From assembly GCF_025153475.1 (NCBI RefSeq), contig NZ_JANZXA010000003.1:248001-312000 (forward strand): a stretch of DNA of 64,000 nt, given 5' to 3'. Of this stretch, positions 61,172 to 64,000 are shown piece by piece. Each line of letters begins with the position of its first letter. Within the stretch, counting starts at the first letter, position 1. The notes beneath the pieces are model-generated. The model ran no database searches and was not told the origin of the DNA. It saw nothing but the letters and a program-made list of their open reading frames with translations. This DNA is from Novosphingobium mangrovisedimenti (GTDB lineage Bacteria; Pseudomonadota; Alphaproteobacteria; Sphingomonadales; Sphingomonadaceae). The position numbers and the translations under genes were made by a program.

Positions 61172-62716
61172 ATGCTTGATTACGTGCGCCTGCTGGAAGC
61201 GAACAACGCGATCCAGTCCATCGGCGATGACACCTACTGGCTCTGCGTCACGCGCACGGTGCAGGAATCCAAGCTGTTTCCGGTGCCCTCGTACATGCTG
61301 ATGTCGTACCTGTGCTGCTACTACCGCTATCCCGAACTCCTCCGGAAGATCGAGAGCACGGTGAGCGCCGAGGAACTGGGCGATCGCAGCCGCGCGATCG
61401 GTGGCAAGCTGGGCAGTCTGCCGGGCTGGGGTCTGCCCACCTTCTACCTGATCGGCCGCGAGATCCTAATCAATTTCGGCATGCTGACCCCTGCCGACAA
61501 CGCCGAGGACGTGGCCTATGTCATGGACTTCTGGCGCCGCTTCAAGCTCGCCCAGCAGCGCGAGGACGGCCATCTCAACGCGCGGGAATTCGGCCAGCGG
61601 GTGCAACTGCTGCCGCAACGGCGCATCCAGCGCTTCCACGCGGACCTGCTGCGCTGCAAGACGGGCGATCCGCTCCATGGTGCGGCACAGGCGTTCCTCG
61701 CGGCGGTGTCGCAATACGGCTTTCTCGTCTCGTGCGAGAGCCGCTGCACGCTCAACAATTCCGGCCCCTACAAGCTGGGCGAGGATCGCGAGATGATCGT
61801 GCGCGAGTTCACCGATCTTTCGCGCGGGGACTATCCCTGGCTCGACGGGATCGGCGACGTGATCCCGTACAACAACCTGACCGTCACGATGGAGGCGACG
61901 GGCTGCCATTTCTACCTGATGGACGACTGGGGCAGCTTCGAATCCAAGCCGGAATTCACCGCGGAGGCGCTGACCGGCGTTGGCCTCTACACCTCCGATG
62001 CGCTGAGCGATGGCTTCGAGCCGGTTGGAATGGGCTCGGTGGAAGAGCTGACCGCGACTTTCGAGGACCTGACTGAAAAGGTGCGCACGGCCACGGTCGA
62101 GCTGTGGAAGAAAATGGCGGGCTGGACGCGTGACCAGATGATGGACGCCGGAGCGATCGTGTATTTCTCGCTGATCAAGGACCTGGCGCACCTCGCCGGT
62201 GTCTACGAGGCGGACGACTGGATGAAGATCGATCCGCGCGCGGATCGCTTCCGCAACCTGTTCAACGACCAGTTCGGCCGCGATTTCCTGGGCGAGATGG
62301 TGGGGCTGGTCAGCCTGCCGAGCCAGCAGCTGCACGAATACGCGATGATGCGGCACACCAACCAGCCCCGGCGCTATCTCTCGCACATTCCCTACTCCGT
62401 GCTTGACGGTGCGCCGCAGGCCGAGCGGCTGGAGCCGATCGGCGAGGGCGTGCTGCACTTTGCCGAGAAGCAGGGGACCTATCGCACTACGCGCGGCATG
62501 CTGGAGCTTGCCGAATACAACCGGTGCGCCGCCGAAATGGCGCCGCTGCAGATGGAGCCGGGCATGCGGTTCCTGTGCGACACCGCGATCAAGTGGGCGC
62601 CGCCCGGCGATGCCGCGGTGGAGCGCATCACACGGGATGAATGGCGAAACAGCGAGGTTCTGCGCGATGCGCCCGTGAACCTGACGCGCGAAGAAATCGA
62701 ACGGCGGAGGCGCTAA
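61172..62716 (+). CDS. Unrecognised 514-residue soluble protein
   Basis: I do not recognise a family. It has no signal peptide and no clear membrane helices. Features seen are a Tyr/Leu-rich N-terminal helix block (PVPSYMLMSYLCCYYRYPELL), a region with several cysteines (FLVSCESRCTLNN, about residue 190) and a C-terminal part with QPRRYLSHIPYSVL. GAGGGA lies nine bases before the ATG. It is directly followed by the biotin carrier gene (stop and GTG start adjacent), so it likely works in the same acyl-CoA pathway. Confidence 0.7.
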   Translation: MLDYVRLLEANNAIQSIGDDTYWLCVTRTVQESKLFPVPSYMLMSYLCCYYRYPELLRKIESTVSAEELGDRSRAIGGKLGSLPGWGLPTFYLIGREILINFGMLTPADNAEDVAYVMDFWRRFKLAQQREDGHLNAREFGQRVQLLPQRRIQRFHADLLRCKTGDPLHGAAQAFLAAVSQYGFLVSCESRCTLNNSGPYKLGEDREMIVREFTDLSRGDYPWLDGIGDVIPYNNLTVTMEATGCHFYLMDDWGSFESKPEFTAEALTGVGLYTSDALSDGFEPVGMGSVEELTATFEDLTEKVRTATVELWKKMAGWTRDQMMDAGAIVYFSLIKDLAHLAGVYEADDWMKIDPRADRFRNLFNDQFGRDFLGEMVGLVSLPSQQLHEYAMMRHTNQPRRYLSHIPYSVLDGAPQAERLEPIGEGVLHFAEKQGTYRTTRGMLELAEYNRCAAEMAPLQMEPGMRFLCDTAIKWAPPGDAAVERITRDEWRNSEVLRDAPVNLTREEIERRRR

Positions 62717-63223
62717 GTGACGGGGAAGAACGAACTCACCGATATTGAGCAGTTGCTCGCCGAATTCGAAGCATCGGATCTTGCCGAACTGCAGGTTCGG
62801 CACGGCGACTTCGAAATTTATCTATCCAAGGATTCCAATGCTGCAGGGCTTGGCGGTGGTTCCGCGGCCCAGCCTGCCGCGCGGATCACCGGGACGGCTT
62901 CGCCCGTCATTCCCGCGCAGCCTGCCGAAAACTCGGCCAGGGCATCTGCGCCGGCACCGGCGGCCAGCGATATTCCCGATGGCGCCGTTCTGGTGAAGGC
63001 ACCCTACCTTGGCACCTTCTACCGCGCGCCAAAGCCCGGTGCACCGTCCTTCGTCGAAGTGGGGCAGGCGGTTTCCGAGGAGACCGAACTGTGCCTTGTC
63101 GAGGTGATGAAGCTGTTCACCGCCGTGCGGGCCGGGGTCAGCGGCACGATCCACGCCGTGCTGGCGGATGACGGTGCGATGGTCGCCGCCGACCAGCCGC
63201 TCTTCGTCGTGGTTCCGGCCTGA
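62717..63223 (+). CDS. Biotin carboxyl carrier protein (AccB-like)
   Basis: A 168-residue BCCP. The N-terminal helical part (TDIEQLLAEFEASDLAELQV) and Ala/Pro linker (residues about 45-90) lead to the biotinyl domain, where the biotinylated Lys is in CLVEVMKLFTAV (about residue 135). The thumb region YLGTFYRAPKPGAPSFVEVG marks it as AccB-like. GTG start at 62717, immediately after the preceding stop. As it stands next to a biotin carboxylase inside a catabolic island, it may serve a dedicated acyl-CoA carboxylase rather than acetyl-CoA carboxylase. Confidence 0.92.
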   Translation: MTGKNELTDIEQLLAEFEASDLAELQVRHGDFEIYLSKDSNAAGLGGGSAAQPAARITGTASPVIPAQPAENSARASAPAPAASDIPDGAVLVKAPYLGTFYRAPKPGAPSFVEVGQAVSEETELCLVEVMKLFTAVRAGVSGTIHAVLADDGAMVAADQPLFVVVPA

Positions 63224-63225
63224 CC

Positions 63226-64000
63226 ATGGGCATCAAACGCGTATTCGTCGCCAACCGGGGTGAGATTGGCCTTCGCATCGTGCGGGCAGCCCACGCGCTC
63301 GACATCGAAGCGGTTATCGGTGTGTCGGACGCGGACAAGGCGGGGCTTGGCGCGCGCGAGGCGGACCGGGCCGTGGTGCTGGGGCCGGGACCTGCAGCCA
63401 AGAGCTACCTTGATGCCAGGCTGGTGGTGCAGGCCGCGCTTTCCAGCGGGTGCGACGCCTTGCACCCGGGGTACGGCTTCCTGTCCGAGCGGGCCGAGCT
63501 TGCGCGCCTCTGCGCCGATCACGGGATTGCCTTCGTCGGCCCTGATGCGGACGTCATCGACGCCCTGGGCGACAAGCTCAGGGCGCGCGAGATGGCGCGC
63601 AACGCCGGCGTGCCGCTGGTGCCCGGCACCGACGAGATCGCCAGCGCCGCCGATGCGGTGAAGGCCGCGGATGAGATCGGCTACCCGGTCCTGCTCAAGG
63701 CCTCCGCTGGGGGTGGCGGCCGCGGCATGGTGATCGCGCGCAATGCCGCCGAAGCCGAAGCGGGCTTTGCCAAGGCCAGTGCCGAGGCGCTGGCGGCCTT
63801 TGGCGACGGCACCCTGTTCATGGAGCGCTTCGTGCCCGAGGCGCGCCATGTCGAGGTCCAGCTGATGGGCGATGGCGAGGGCGGCGTGCTGCACTTCGGT
63901 GAGCGCGATTGCTCGGTCCAGCGCCGCTACCAGAAGCTGGTGGAGGAAGCGCCCTGCGCGGCCATGCCCGATCACTTGCGGGCAAAACTGCACAAGTCGG
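63226..64000 (+). CDS. Biotin carboxylase (AccC-like), partial at the window edge
   Basis: The first 258 residues of an ATP-grasp biotin carboxylase, which carboxylates biotin on the carrier protein with ATP and bicarbonate. The N-terminal domain starts KRVFVANRGEIGLRIVRAAH. The Gly-rich ATP lid is LLKASAGGGGRGMVIA (about residue 160), and RHVEVQLMGDGEG and ERDCSVQRRYQKLVEEAP follow. ATG at 63226, two bases after the BCCP stop. The carboxyltransferase subunits should follow beyond the window. Confidence 0.95.
   Translation, partial: MGIKRVFVANRGEIGLRIVRAAHALDIEAVIGVSDADKAGLGAREADRAVVLGPGPAAKSYLDARLVVQAALSSGCDALHPGYGFLSERAELARLCADHGIAFVGPDADVIDALGDKLRAREMARNAGVPLVPGTDEIASAADAVKAADEIGYPVLLKASAGGGGRGMVIARNAAEAEAGFAKASAEALAAFGDGTLFMERFVPEARHVEVQLMGDGEGGVLHFGERDCSVQRRYQKLVEEAPCAAMPDHLRAKLHKS

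Overview
The window is a GC-rich chromosomal segment of an alphaproteobacterium, most likely a sphingomonad of the Novosphingobium/Sphingobium type. I judge this from the gene content (CopA/CopB copper resistance, ACR3-type arsenic operon, two large TonB receptors, MetH split into two proteins, full-length GlnD, GyrB and GuaA housekeeping genes) and the codon bias. No rRNA, tRNA, CRISPR array, transposase or prophage was seen.

Layout. 1-6.6 kb is a metal-resistance block: arsRC-acr3-arsH (minus strand), an orphan barstar-like gene, copAB (minus) and a divergent CsoR-type regulator sharing an operator with copA. 6.6-15.8 kb carries acnA, a DMT exporter, an L,D-transpeptidase, two small hypothetical genes, recQ and a membrane protein. 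15.9-22.1 kb is a methionine-cycle operon read leftward: an ArsR-HTH/methyltransferase fusion (SahR-like), metF, the homocysteine-methyltransferase part of MetH, a GNAT acetyltransferase and the B12 part of MetH. Its promoter holds a perfect 20-bp palindrome and predicts a leaderless transcript. 22.3-37.5 kb is mostly housekeeping: a small lipoprotein, nadE, gltX, a FecA-like receptor with FNR- and Fur-like sites, a 3-hydroxybutyrate dehydrogenase/patatin pair, glnD, lgt, a MidA-type methyltransferase, a thioesterase and a 5'-nucleotidase.

37.6-42.8 kb holds a zincin-like protein, a GntR regulator and a divergent aldehyde dehydrogenase / CMD-family / SDR / SDR catabolic operon. 42.8-51.1 kb holds a TPR protein, gyrB, an M20 peptidase, an AT-richer stretch with two tandem paralogous 26-residue hydrophobic peptide genes, and guaA.

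52-64 kb is the most unusual region: a probable terpenoid catabolic island. It has a linalool dehydratase/isomerase (Ldi)-like enzyme fused to an N-terminal membrane region, a small membrane protein, a TonB receptor, a FadR-type GntR regulator, an SDR, an AttH/CrtC-like protein, an APH-fold kinase-like protein, an unrecognised 514-residue protein, and the biotin carrier and biotin carboxylase subunits of an acyl-CoA carboxylase (the last runs off the window). A shared motif that fits the FadR-subfamily operator (TNGTNNNACNA, here TCGTCGAACGA) lies in front of four of its transcription units. This makes it look like one regulon under the local GntR protein. The substrate is inferred from the Ldi homology alone.
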